A stretch of 64,000 nt of DNA from Antedon mediterranea (taxonomy: Eukaryota; Echinodermata; Crinoidea; Comatulida; Antedonidae). A model generated the notes under the pieces. That model was not told the DNA's origin. It made no database searches and saw nothing but the letters and a program-made list of their open reading frames with translations. Below are positions 28,229 through 43,200 of the stretch, one piece after another. The stretch's first letter is position 1; every line of letters begins with the position of its first letter. Location: the NCBI RefSeq assembly GCF_964355755.1, contig NC_092676.1:7608288-7672287 (forward strand), given 5' to 3'. Both the position numbers and the translations under genes were made by a program.

Positions 28229-31200
28229 TAAAGAAAGTAAAAACAGTGTAATAAATAAAGTAGTTTTGAGTATGAGTTGGTCAAAGTGCACTCATGTGAT
28301 TCATATACAATCTAGTCTAGTGTCTAGCCGTATAAAAAGCATTGAATTAGTTGTGCAGTTAGGTTAGAGAGAAATTAAAAACAAAATTAGAGTAGACATA
28401 CCGTATATAGAAATATAGAACTCGCAGATGGCTTCATTTCTAGACTCATCTCTTGCTGTTAAAAATACCCGCGTTGATCCAACATCAAAAGCTGATCCGT
28501 TGTCACGATTCCACCAAGAGTCTATGTTTCCGAGACTGTTATCAAATAACACAACGTCGTTCCAAGTCGTATTTCGAGTTGGCTTTTGATAGTTCATTGG
28601 TAGTGATATGTCAGAAGGACAATTTGAAATTAATGGCGGTTCGGTATCTAAATTAGATAATAAATGGAATTAAAATGAAATGTTTATAAAGTTTGTGTCT
28701 AAAACTGATACAGTATACTTGGTTTAACTAAAAGGCAATTATAAGATGTTTATTTTCAAACTTACAGAAAGAACTGGAAAGATAATAATAACAAAAGAAA
28801 ATGAAAGAAAGGGAATGAAAAGAAACAAATAAAAAAAACAGAAAAATAAAAAAAAATGAAAGAAAAAAAGAAAAGAAAGAAAGAAAGAAAGAAAGAAAGA
28901 AAAAGAAAGGAAAGAAAGAAAGAAAAAGAAAGGAAAGGAAGAAAACAAAACGAAAGAAAAGGAAAGAAAGAAGGTAATGAAAGAAAAGAAACAAGTTCTA
29001 GAAAAGAAACAAGTTCTAAAACAGATTTTGGAAAGATAAGATATTCAAAACTTACCGATAATTTCAACTTCAAACGAGCACGTATCATTCGGGTTATTGT
29101 CGTTGTCAGTTGCCTTGTATACTACCACTGTTACTCCAAGACTAAATATATCACCAGGATTATAGTTGGACACAACATGGGGCTGGTTACCGCTGTTGTC
29201 TTGAGCTATTGGGTTTGGCCAGACGACAGAATGTGTTTGTAATCGTAGATCTGTACTGTTTGTGATGTTTCTAGGGCAGTACGTAAAATATGGAGATTCA
29301 GTGTCTACATTAAAAAAGTAAAACATTTTGTTTTTAAGGAATGATTGATTTTTACATACTGTACGTATAGGTTACTGTAAGATTTTAAAAATTAAGACAA
29401 AAAATGATAACTTGCCTAATACTGTTACAACAAAGGAGCAGTTTCCAATGTTGCCAAATGGATCAGTTCCATTGTAGTGAATCACGGTATCTCCAATATG
29501 GAACGCCGAGCCCGTCGTAATTGAGGCTGTTAAATTTACGTACAGTCCACTGTTGTCGGTTACTACTGGATCTGGAAATTCTACAATACCAGACGGTAAC
29601 CTGTATGTGTTTTCAACAGACGATACTTGTGGACAGGTAAGGACCGGTAACTCATCGTCTGTAAATAAAATAAAACAGAAACAATTGTTAAATAAATAAA
29701 TACTCAAGCTCTCAAAATAATAATGTGCCGCTCAGGAGAAACAGAAATAAACAGTACCATGTTGTTTAATTAATTAACACTGACAATGATTGTAACATAA
29801 AGCAATTTATACCAATTATTGAGATGTAAAATTCGCAAATAGCTTCGTTTCCCGATTCGTCTCTTGCTGTCAGGAATACGTATGTCGGACCAATAGCGAG
29901 TACAGAACCATTTTCAATGTTCCACCAAGAAGCTATATCTCCGAGACTGTTATCAAACAATACAACATCATTCCATGTCGTTTCTCTAGTTGGTAACCGA
30001 TAGTCTGTTGGCAGGGATGTGTTAGCTGGACAGTTTGAGATAACTGGAGGCTCAACATCTTCAAGTAGAAATTAAGAAAGAGAATACTGTAATAGATTCA
30101 TTCAAACAAGCTTAGAAAATACATCATCTAAACTCTGATTTAGGTCAATGATTTTGATTAAGTCAATTTTCAAAATAATTTTCAACATATTTTGTTTTTA
30201 AATTTTAGATAACGCAGCCTTCCATTCTAAAAAACAAATTGGTTTGATAAAGGATCAGTTTTTCACTTAAGTACGTTTTAACTATCTGAACTTGAGATGC
30301 CTTGCTTCAGTTATTGAATCTTTTTATTGAATGGATAAGTTAAGTAGGAATGTAACGTTATGTTGGTTAGTGGGCATCTTATCTTATAAATCCAAAAAGC
30401 ATTACATCTGAATGGCAATCATAATGTTTACAGCTATTAAAAATAATGGCAGGTCACAATCAAATTAAACCAACACACCGATAATATCAACTTCAAACGA
30501 GCACGTATCATTCGGGTTATTGTCGTTGTCAGTTGCCTTGTATACTACCACTGTGACTCCAAGACTAAATATATCACCAGGATTATAGTTGGACACAACA
30601 TGGGGCTGGTTACCGCTGTTGTCTTGAGCTATTGGGTTTGGCCAGACGACAGAATGTGTTTGTAATCGTAGATCTGTACTGTTTGTGATGTTTCCAGGGC
30701 AGTACGTAAAATATGGTGATTCCGTATCTGAAATATGTTGAATTATCATTATAAGTTTTGCTTTTATTTGTCTTTGAACTCAAACCAGCGTTACTATCTA
30801 CAAATGTGAAATTTGCATTTCATCATTGTTTATAGGCCTACCTAATAACACTGTAACATATTTAAAATTAACATTAATTAATCACCTTCAACTGTCACTA
30901 CAAAGGAGCAGTTACCGACGTTAGCAAATGGATCCGTCCCGATATACTCCACTACCGTCTGTCCAAGAGTAAAGTTTGAACCAGAAGAAATAGAGAATGT
31001 TAAGGTGACGTCAAGACCACTGTTGTCAGTCGCACCAGGATCTGCCCACGTGACGACGGCAGACGGCAAACGGTACGCATTTTGTACAGTTACTTCTGTA
31101 CAGGTTAATAAGGGAGATTCTTCATCTGTAAGAAAAAGAATGTGCGTCGGTAAATGGCGATGAAAATGCTTAATAGTTATCTAATAAATAAATAAATAAA

Positions 31201-34200
31201 TAAATGATCAGTTTAGATTCATTGTAGAATAACCAGTACTGTAAAATAGGCCTACCATAAACGTTTATGTAAAATTCGCACGCGGCGTCATTTCCCGATT
31301 CATCCCTTGCTGTTAAATTCACAACCGTTGATCCAATCTGAAACCCGAAATTTTTAGGAATGCTCCACCAAAAGTCAATTTCACCAAGACTGTTGTCATT
31401 GAGTGTCGCATCAGTCCATGTGGTTGCCCCTGTGGGCATGCGATGGTCCGTTGGAATGGTCTGGTTTCCTGGACAATTTGTTATTACTGGATTTTCATAA
31501 TCTGTAAATGAATTAGACAACTGTTTTATTAAAATTCTACCCAGTAAATGATATACAGTACCATAACAGAATTTTACTAGTAAATCTTTAGAAATAAATC
31601 AATGCTGTGTAACTTACCGATAATTTCAATTTGAAATGAGCAAGTTGTATTTGGGTTATTGTCGTTGTCTGTTGCCTTGTATGCTACCACTGTGACTCCA
31701 AGACTAAATAAATCACCAGGATTATAGTTGGACACAACATGGGGCTGGTTGCCGCTGTTGTCTTGAGCTATTGGGTTTGACCAGACGACAGAATGTGTTC
31801 GTAACCCTGGGTCGGAGCTGTTAGAAATATCTTCTGGACACAAGGTGAAATATGGTGATTCCGTATCTAAAAAGGTTTCAAATAATCTTTGCAAGTTAGT
31901 GGGTATTTCTCTTATTTGAGGCTTGAAAGAACATGTATATTATTACAATTCTTAAACTAGTTCAATAATTTGAATGACTCGCCTTCAACTGTTACAACAA
32001 AGGAGCAGTTACCAACGTTACCAAAGGGATCCGTCCCGTTATACTCCACTACCGTCTGTCCAAGATTAAAGTTTGAACCGGAAGGAATAGAGAATGCCAA
32101 TGTTACGTCAAGACCACTGTTGTCAGTCGCACCGGGATCTGCCCACGTGACGACGGCAGACGGTAAACGGAACGCATTTTGTACAGTTACATCTGGACAT
32201 GTTAATACTGGAGATTCTTCATCTGCAATAAAAAGAAAAGAATGTAGTCATATATATGTATATCATGGGGGTATACCTTCATGTGTATATCAACAATAGA
32301 GCTGAACCTCAAGGATCACTTTTAGCAAAAAAAAAGTCTTCAGGCCATATGTTAGTCTGGGTTCCAGACGGAGTTTTGACTTAATATTAGTAAAAAGATA
32401 AATATTTGGCACTTATGGCGTTTCACACGTATACTACTTGAGCTTGAAAACTCCCATTAAACTGTAAACTATTTTCAGGCAAAAGTCGAAACGTCGACCG
32501 GTGGACTAACATAAAAAAGAAAACAAATACATACTTGGGGAAAGGCTAGTTACATGTGTACTAATGTGTAAATTGCCTAAAATATACAATACAATAGTTT
32601 GTCCTTTTTTAATTACCATAAACGTTGATGTAAAAGTTGCACGTTTCTTCATTTTCCGATTCATCTCTTGCTGTTAACGTTACAGTAGTTAATCCAATCG
32701 GAAAATCGGTATTTTTTGGAATGCTCCACCAAAAGTCAATTTCACCAAGACTGTTGTCATTGAGTGTCGCATCAGTCCAAGTGGTTGCCCCTGTGGGCAT
32801 GCGATGGTCCGTTGGAATGGTCTGATTTCCCGGACAATTGATTATAATTGGAGCCTCATAATCTAGAAAGAGAGGACATTTTATACTAAACAATTTCAAT
32901 TTAATTTCTACATACACAACCTACAAGCATGTACATGGATGATGCATCCTTTAAGATTTAAGATATTTAAGCTAATAAGCATAACTTTAGACAAAATACA
33001 ACCGACACCCCACCCCAAAAAATCCGTTTGCTCATCAAGTTTGATCTTTAAATTAAATAAGATTAAACTAGAACGTATATTATTTCTGAAAACAGGATCA
33101 AAATAAAAGATAATTGACACACAAAATCTTTACAGAAAGAAATAAAGAAGAAGAATAATAAAGATTTTATACAATATCGTAACGATAGGTGATACTTTTA
33201 TTGTAGTTGATCACCTAAAAATTACATAAAATAAATTAGCAATATTTGATTACAAAACATTTCAAATCATCTATACTCAATCAAGATACATACCAATAAC
33301 TTCAATGTTAAATGAGCATGTTGTGTTTGGATTGTTGACATCATCTGTGGCCTTATACTCCACCGTCGTATTTCCAATGTTGAATACATCACCAGAATTA
33401 TAGTTGGACACAACATGAGGTTCGTTACCACTGTTGTCGCTGGCCACTGGATCTGTCCATTCAACAGCGTTATTCCATACTCCTGGATCGGCACTGTTTG
33501 AAATATCGTCCGGGCAAAATGTAAAATACGGTGACTCCGTATCTAAATAGTAATTGATTTTTTAAAGGGTATTATCAGTATAACTTTTACAGAAGTACTT
33601 GGTATTCAAATAAAGCTCTCATCAATATTAGGATCCCATCCTACTCCAAATTAATCAGTAAGCCTACAATGGCTTTGGCGCGCCTTACACCACCTGAAGT
33701 GCTCAGTTATTCGACTCACTTAAGCAAATAATAAAGAGATAAAACCCTTTTCGTTTAGACACTCAAAGAAACACTTTTCCGTAAACAAAGGAGAGGCAAT
33801 ACTGTAAGTTTTCACACTACAGTCAACCTAATTGAGAGGGTTACGTCGTTGTGTCCTGAAAGTGTCTCTTGTTCTACTGAAGTTAAACTAACCTTCCACT
33901 GTTACTGTAAATGTGCATGTTTCCATATTACCAAATGGGTCAGTTCCATTATACTCAATCAGAGTACTTCCAAGGACAAAGTTTGAACCAGATGGAATAG
34001 AGGAGGTTAACGTAACGTCAAGACCACTGTTGTCAGTCGCACCAGGGTCTGCCCATGTGACGACGGCAGACGGTAAACGAAAATCGTTTGGAGCGGTAAC
34101 ATCGGGACATGTCAGCACTGGCGGTTCATTATCTGTCGATCAAATAATAAAAACGTTTTTGAAGTTGGAAAATGTTTTATTAATGTCAAATGAATTGATT

Positions 34201-37200
34201 CTTCTTGGATTTTTAATTTTTATATTAAATGTTTAGACAGGGGTACACTAAAAGAAGTGTTGAAAATGTGGATGGGGATAATTGAATGTAAACAATTCCG
34301 AATTATAACAAACTACTGATCGTGAGATCGCGGTTCGAATCCAACTCTGTCGAATTTCTTGTATCCTGAGGCAAGACACTTTACTTACGTTTGCCTCTCC
34401 CCCTCCCAACCCTCCCCCAGGTGTATAAATGGGTGATCGGTTAGATCAAGACACAACTTAACGCTGATTACTAGCTGCATTATGGGAGTATGTTTTCATA
34501 CGTGTTTGATGCAAAAAAAAATGACCGGGGTAATAATGTTCAGGTTTCACACCATTAGGCGCTATATAAATAAAAAAGGATAGTATTATTAATATTAAAC
34601 GCTTAACAAAATAAACGTGCGGTTAACTTACTACTTACTGTGTGGATAATTATAATATTATATATTATATAAGGTATTATGTATAATATATTATATATAA
34701 GATATTATTTATATAAGTAAATAAATACCATAAACATGGATGGTAAAATCACACGATGCCTCATTATCGGATTCGTCAGTTGCTGTCAATGTAACAGTCG
34801 TCGAACCGATCACAAACGCAGAATTTTTCGCAGTACTCCACGAAACGTCAATTTGTCCGAGACTGTTATCAAAGAGTGTAGCATCACTCCAAGTCGTCGC
34901 TCCTGTAGGCATCCCAGGGTCTGTTGATATCGTTTGGTCACCAGGACAATTTGTTATAATTGGTGGCTGATCATCTGGAGAAAATAAGATAAAGGGTAGG
35001 TCTATTAGAAAATCATCAAGAAGGTATACGGTTAAAGTGTATCCAAAGTGTCATGTATTTTACTGAGAATCAGTACTTATGAGAAGAAGACCGCATACAA
35101 ACATTTTTGTTTTGCTGTTGTGATACGAATAAAACTTAACACTTGATTTATGATTTAGAATATAATTTGAAAAAGACATAAATCTGATCTCTAACTAATA
35201 CGTAATAGTTGTGTCATAAGTGGCGTAATGTAAGGCCACTGTTTAGCACTTCTAAGTGGGTGGCCCTCCAACGCTGGGGCTGATCATGCTCTGTGACCTC
35301 TTCAGCTTTGGGGCCGGGCGCTCATAGCCGTTACGCCCAATGACCACTTCAAATCTAGGCCTTCATTACATAACATTTCTTACCGATTATAACTACAGAA
35401 AATGTGCAAAACCCAACGTTGCTGTAGGTATCTGTAGCCGTGTACGTAACTAGAGTACTGCCTATATAGAATAATATTCCAGATTCTACGTCATTCTCGA
35501 TACTTGGGTTAGGATCAGTGTTGTCAATAGCAGTGGGTTCTGTCCAGCCAATATTATGCGTTGGTAGTCCATCATCCGCTAGTGCTTCCAAATCTGACGG
35601 ACAGCCTGCAAATACTGGTGCTTCTCTGTCTATATAAACATAACATAAAACACTTTCAAGAATGTTCTACTAAATGCTGTTTTAAAAATAATTTTCTGTT
35701 GTTATTTTACATAACAGATTTCTAACAGGTTTATCACTGGAGAACCTCATAATTTAGTAACAACCTTGTCTTATTTATTTATAAATAATATTATTGGAAA
35801 GAATATTTGATTAGAGCAGTCTTTTATTTGAGAGACCTGTAGCCGTATTCACCCATATTTCTCTTCAATAAAGATTTCACTTCATTGGTGTCTAGAGATT
35901 TCTTCATGTTAATGATGTTTCGTTTAGTGTTATTGTTGATTACGACCATTGCTTACTGGTCGATCTAGCTACTCTCAAAATGTATTACCTTCTACGATTA
36001 CATCAAACGTGCAGTCGTTAGAGTTTCCATAAAGGTCTGTTGCGTTAACGTCAACTGAAGTTGATCCTAAATCGAATACGCTTCCTGATGCAATCGAGGT
36101 CACGTGATCCACAGGTTGTTGACTATTATCAGTTATGCCTAGACTGTTAATATCATACGTTGCCACTCCAGTTTCTAGGCCAAGAGATGTCGGCACAGTT
36201 ACATCATCGCATACCATTATAGGCGGCTCATAATCTAAAGGATTGAAGTGAGATGATGTGTTGTGACTGTTATGACAAATCAATTTATATACTATAATAT
36301 GTTTCAACAAATATGTGAGTTATCGCAATCGTATTTACTAGTAAAAAGTATACTAACAACAACACATTAGTTAGCCCTGTGGTCGAAGGAAGTTAAGAGT
36401 TACAAAGGAAGTTAAGAGTTGCCAAAATAATATAGACTAACTTAGGCCTATAACTACATAAAACAAAGGAGGCATTTGCCATTTTGCCCTGACTGACATG
36501 TTTGTACAAAAGGTTTCGCACAACAATTTCGCAGATATTCTAAAATCTTTGGACTTAAATGAAACATAATAACGAATGGCAACGCATGTCTTTAATGTTA
36601 AATCTGAGTAAAAAAATAATAAAAAAACAATATTTATTTCAAACTATTTAGAATATTAGTATACAAAATTGCCTTAAGAATGTTTTTTGTTTAATTTTAT
36701 TTGTCAATTAGACGAAAAAAGTGTTTTTTTTTTCTCTCATTTCAATTTAATAATAACAATATATTTAATATATTTATTTACGTGGAGGACCAAACTTAAA
36801 GCCTTGGCTTAATGTGTCCTCCTCACACAATTATATTTATTAATTTATCTTCAGTATATTGTATTATGTGAAACAATAAACTTGAAACTTAAACTTACCA
36901 TACACCTTGACATAGAAATAGCATTCGTCTTGGTTACCAGACGGATCAGAAGCCGTCAGGGTTACTTGTGTCAATCCAATAAAGAACTTTTGGCCAGAGT
37001 TCCTACTCCAAGACACCGAATAATGACCACTATTGTCAAAGATAGATGGTTCGGAATAATATACTCGTTTGTTATTGCGTCCCATGTTTGTTTCTTTTGT
37101 CTGATTTGATGGGCACTCTGAGATGATTGGATCCTCCCAATCTAAAATGACATAACAAAAATTGGTATGAGTGATGACAGTTTAACATAAAAGTTGAAGC

Positions 37201-40200
37201 AGACAAGCAGACAACAGTGAAAAATGTGTAGATGTGAACAATTTAAAAATTGCTCCGAGTCTTCGAACCTGTTTGGTGGATGCAACTCGGTAAAAGAAAA
37301 ACTGAGTTAGGTCGTCTATGGTCAAGGTAAAATTTTAAAATGTAGATTGATCAATAGTATAATCAGTGGCGTAACGACGGCTATGAGCCAGGGGTCCGGA
37401 TCTTATGGGGGTCCCTGAGCAGTGTCCAGAGGAAAAAACAGGCATTAACATATGTCGAAGAGGCAAAACAACACCTAAGGCCTCTAGCGTTGGAGGGCTA
37501 CACGGGATTCCTAAGCCAGGGGCCACAGTCCTATGCGTTAAGACACGGAGTATAATTCATAGAGTGTGAAAGGAAGTGTAGGGTCAAAGGTCACACAATT
37601 CCTATGACTGGGTTTATGTTCTATTGAACATAGTAGGCCTATCTCTAGTTTGTTTTTTTTAGATTCGTAACGAATAAAATAAAACATGTATGCTTACCGT
37701 ATACAGTGATGACAACGGTCGAAGAGGCATCATCAGTGTTGCAGTCTCCATCATCAGTACTGTATTTAATTTTACTTGTACCAATATCGAATACCCCACT
37801 AAGAGCTGAGTTGGACGCACTTACTGTAAACGGCCGCTGGTCCTCGAATACAGGGGCTTGCCACGTCACCGTCGCAGTTGGTAGACCTTGTATCGTCGGT
37901 TCGGGGTCTGGGTCTATTTTTTCAATGACCTGTGTTGGGTATCGGTCTAAATAAAATGTAAATAACTGACTTTAAAATATTCGTTACTAATCACAATAAT
38001 TGCATTTACAATGAGAAGGTAAGCCTAACTCTTGCGTCATTCTCCATTCATAACGATGAATATAATGATAACCATAATACGCGATAACATCCATAAAGGT
38101 GACGACGCAAAATACGACGACGGGAACAATGATGATCAATTTATGGTAACAAATGACGGACATGACGATGAAAACAAACATGAAAATAGTAATAAAGTAA
38201 CGTATGGTGCCTATGACAAAAATGGACGACGAGAAACGTAAACAATTAAGAACATAAAACGCAATTAAAGGCGATATTGTCTACTATAACTAAGCTGACT
38301 ATGACGACAACAACAAGGAAAATGATGGTGACAACAACGGCAAGACAAATGACGATGACAAATATAGGAGTACCTTTATTATTTTCTACAGACCTAATTT
38401 AGCTTTAACCCAAATGTAATTGATGCTTCAGCTTCCGTTATACATTTATATAAAACATGACTGAATAACAATTGACATAATTACCTATACCCATACAGTA
38501 AATGTATACAGATTGTAACGGAAAGTAACATACATACCTAAAACCCCGTACAGTATGTATATAGATTGTAACGGAAAGTAACATAGATACCTAATACCCG
38601 TATAGTAAATGTACATAGATTGTAACGGAAAGTGACATAGATACCTAATACCCCGTACAGTAAATGTACATAGATTGTAACGGAAAGTGACATATAGGCC
38701 TACCTAATAATAAACCGTACAATAAATGTACATTGATTGTAACGGAAAGTAACATAGATACCTAATACCCCGTACAGTAATGTACATAGATTGAAATGGA
38801 AAGTGACATAACTACCTAATACCACGTACAGTAATGTACATAGATTGAAATGGAAAGTGACATAGATACCTAATACCCGTACAGTAAATGTACATTGATT
38901 GTAACGGAAAGTGACATAGATACCTAATACCCCGAACAGTAAACGTACATTGATTGTAACGGAAAGTGACAGATACCTAATACCCCGTACAGTAAATGTA
39001 CATTGATTGTAACGGAAAGTGACATAGATACCTAATACCCGTACAGTAAACGTATATAGATTGCAACGGAAAGTGACATAGATACCTAATACCACGTACA
39101 GTAAACGTACATTGATTGTAACGGAAAGTGACATAGATAACTAATACCCAGTACAGTAAATGTACATTGATTGTAACTGAAAGTGACATAGATACCTCAT
39201 ACCCCGTACAGTAAACGTACATTGATTGTAACGGAAAGTGACATAGATACCTAATACCCAGTACAGTAAATGTACATTGATTGTAACTGAAAGTGAAATA
39301 GATACCTAATACCCCGTACAGTTAATGTACACTAATTGTAACGGAAAGTGACATAGATACCTAATACCCCGTACAGTAAATGTACATTGATTGTAACGGA
39401 AAGTGACATAGATACCTAATACCCGTACAGTAAACGTACATTGATTGTAACGGAAAGTGACATAGATACCTAATACCCGTACAGTAAACGTACATTGATT
39501 GTAACGGAAAGTGACATAGATACCTAATACCCGTACAGTAAACGTATATAGAGTGTAACGGAAAGTGACATAGATACCTAATACCCCGTACAGTAAACGT
39601 ACATAGATTGTAACGGAAAGTGACATAACTACCTAATACCCGTACAGTAAATGTACATTGATTGTAACGGAAAGTGACATAACTACCTAATACCCCGTAC
39701 AGTAAATGTACATAGATTGAAATGGAAAGTGACATAACTACCTAATACCACGTACAGTAATGTACATAGATTGAAATGGAAAGTGACATAGATACCCAAT
39801 ACCCGTACAGTAAATGTACATTGATTGTAACGGAAAGTGACATAGATACCTAATACCCCGTACAGTAAACGTACATTGATTGTAACGGAAAGTGACATAG
39901 ATACCTAATACCCGTACAGTAAATGTATGTTTTATGTCGGTTTTATAAAAGCGCAACTATAAATTTATATGCACGTCATTACATTTATATTTATGATACT
40001 GTACAATTAATATGATGTATACAACTTTTTCTCAACTTCCATTCCACGATATAGATTATTCTGATGAATTACATGCATCACATATACCTCCAGAAATAAA
40101 TAATGCTGATTTTAATCCTCTGATAGATAACGACCTAAAATTCGACCAACAATCCAACATGTTAATAGATCATTTTAATTTAAGGTCATCCACGCTTGAT

Positions 40201-43200
40201 AATTGCAAATATCATGATATCAATATATTTAATAATTTTACTGGAAAATTACCAGATAGTAATCACCTATCTCTATTACATCTTAACATCAGAAGTGTAT
40301 CTAATAAATTTGATAAACTTAACGAACTCGTACATTCTATTAACTTAAAATTCAGCATAATTGGCCTTTCTGAAACCTGGTTGAATGAAAGCAAAATGCA
40401 TCCATTTCTTCATAATTATACTTTTTTATCTAGTGATCGCATTGGCAATAAAACAGGAGGTGGTGTTGGCTTGTTTGTTAAAAACCATATTAATTATAAT
40501 ATCAGAAATGACTTAATATTGCCAAAAGAAATATGTGACTCACTATTTATAGAAATCATTCATAAAAATAAGAAAAATTCTATTATTGGCATTATCTATA
40601 GACCACCGGATTCCAATATTGATACCTTCTCTACAATAATAAATGACCTACTAACTAAAATAAATTCTGAAAATAAATATTGTAATATAATGGGAGATTT
40701 TAATATTGACCTTATTAAATTTCATAACCATAATCATATAAATAATTATCTAAATACTATTTTATTAAATTCTTTTTTTCCTACTATTTCGAAACCAACC
40801 AGAATTACAAAAAATACTGCGACTCTTATTGATCATTTTTATACAAATCACATAAATCTTGAAATAACATCCGGAATAATAATATCAGATATCTCTGACC
40901 ATCTACCTATATTCCAAATAATTGACTATGATTTATGTTTTAAAAACACCTCAATTGATTACTCACATTATGTTGCAGACATAAATTCACTAAATTTTGA
41001 TCTATCGCAGGCTGATTGGTCAAGTGTTTATAATGCTGATTATAAATCTGCTATTGATACATTTAATGATATATTTTTTAGTATTTATCAACGACACTTG
41101 GTCACTAAAGAAATTAAAATAAATAAATATAAAAAATGCAAACAGCCTTGGATGACCCCTACTCTTCTTAAAAGCAGTCAACGAAAACACTACCTTTATA
41201 AAAAATATATTAAATCTCAGAGCCCAAACGACAAAACAACATACACAAGTTATAATAATTTGTTTATTGCTCTTTGTCGTACTGCTAAAAAACAATATTA
41301 TGAAAGAAAATTCAATCAAGTCAAAACAAATATTAAGAAAGTTTGGGGTGTGATCAATTCTGTTTTAAATCCAGCTAGAAAAAATAATAAAAATCCCTCA
41401 GTCTTGAAAATTGGGGATGAATTTATTTATGATACTAACTCTATATGTGATCACTTTAACAAATATTTTTCAGAAATCGGTTTAAAAACGCTCAACTCCA
41501 TCCCAGATAATAATATTGATCCAATGTCGAATTTACCACCCCCACCCATTAATTCATTTTTTATTAACCCAGTCACTGAAAATGAAGTGTTGAACATGAT
41601 CAACAGTCTAGACTCTAATAAAGGATCAGGACACGACTCCCTTACACCTTCTGTTCTTAAAAAAGTTACTCCTTTTATTTTAATTCCTCTTACTTATGTT
41701 ATCAATTTATCTTTTACTACAGGAATCGTACCTGATCATATAAAATTAGCTAAAGTGGTCCCAGTTTTTAAAAAGGGAAATGCAAACTTACTTAACAATT
41801 ATAGACCGATTTCCGTTCTCCCCATTCTCTCAAAAATAATAGAAAAATTAATGCATACTCGTCTTTATACATATTTAACTAAACATAACATCCTAAATAA
41901 TCATCAATATGGTTTTCGTAAAAAACACTCTACCTGTCACGCTATGCTTGAACTTATACATTCAATTAATAATGCATTTGAAAATAAAGAATTTTTGTTA
42001 AGCACTTTTCTTGATCTATCCAAAGCTTTTGATGTTGTTAATCATGATATTTTACTTTCAAAACTGTTACGTTATGGCATTAGAGGTGTTTCGTTAAAAT
42101 GGTTTATTAGTTATCTTAGTAATCGTAAACAATATGTACAGATTGGTAACTGTAAATCATCGGCAAAGAACGTTCCATGTGGTGTACCACAGGGGTCGGT
42201 CCTTGGACCCTTATTATTTCTTATTTACGTAAATGACATAACCTTTGTTAGTGATACACTGAATATTGTTTCCTTTGCCGATGATACAACTTTATTTTAT
42301 TCAAACAAAAATATTGATTTATTAGTAAATACCTTTAATTTAGAATTAAATAAGATTGAAAATTGGTTCTCTTCTAATAAATTATTGATTAATACTTCAA
42401 AAACAAATTTCATTATATTTCACTCCCATCGAAACAGGCATAAATTAAGTAACAAAAACATTCAGGTTGTTCTAAATGGTAAAAATCTGGACCGAAAAAG
42501 CGAAACTTTATTTCTTGGAATTTTAATTAATGAAAACTTAAATTGGACCGGTCATCAGAAAAATATTTCAATCAAAATGTCTAAATGCATTGGTGTTATA
42601 AACCAGATAAAATATTTTTTTCCTCAACACATTTTACTTTCTTTGTATAATTCGCTTATATTACCACATTTACTTTATTGCAATATTATATGGGCAGCTG
42701 ATTATCCATCAAATTTACATAGAATTTTCATTTTACAAAAACGTGTTGTTCGATTATTAAACTTTGAACAATCTACATCTGCATCAGAACCTTTGTTTAA
42801 AAAACTTAAAATTTTAAAAATATATGACCTTCATAAACTTCAAGTTACTTCTTTTATGTTTGAATATGTTACTGGTTTACTACCAAAGTCTGTTTCAATG
42901 TTATTTTCAAATCGTTTATTAGATCATACCTATAACATAAGAAATCCACATAAATTGTATGTTCCATTTGTTAAACTTAGAAAAAGCCAGTTTTTTATTA
43001 CTTATTTAGGACCAACGTATTGGAATAATCTAGATTCAACTGCCATCAATCATTTATATACTGTAAATTCATTTACAAAGCATATAAAAATCCTTTATTT
43101 ATCTTGTTACCAAACCTACTAAATATGTTGCGCACTGTATAATTTATTTAATTGTATGCGTTGTATTTGTATATTTATACGGTACCGTTCTTATTTTTGT

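Noticed and set aside
28728-29242. K/E-rich and F/S/L-rich ORFs
   Set aside because: They fall on a (GAAA)n polypurine tract inside an intron.
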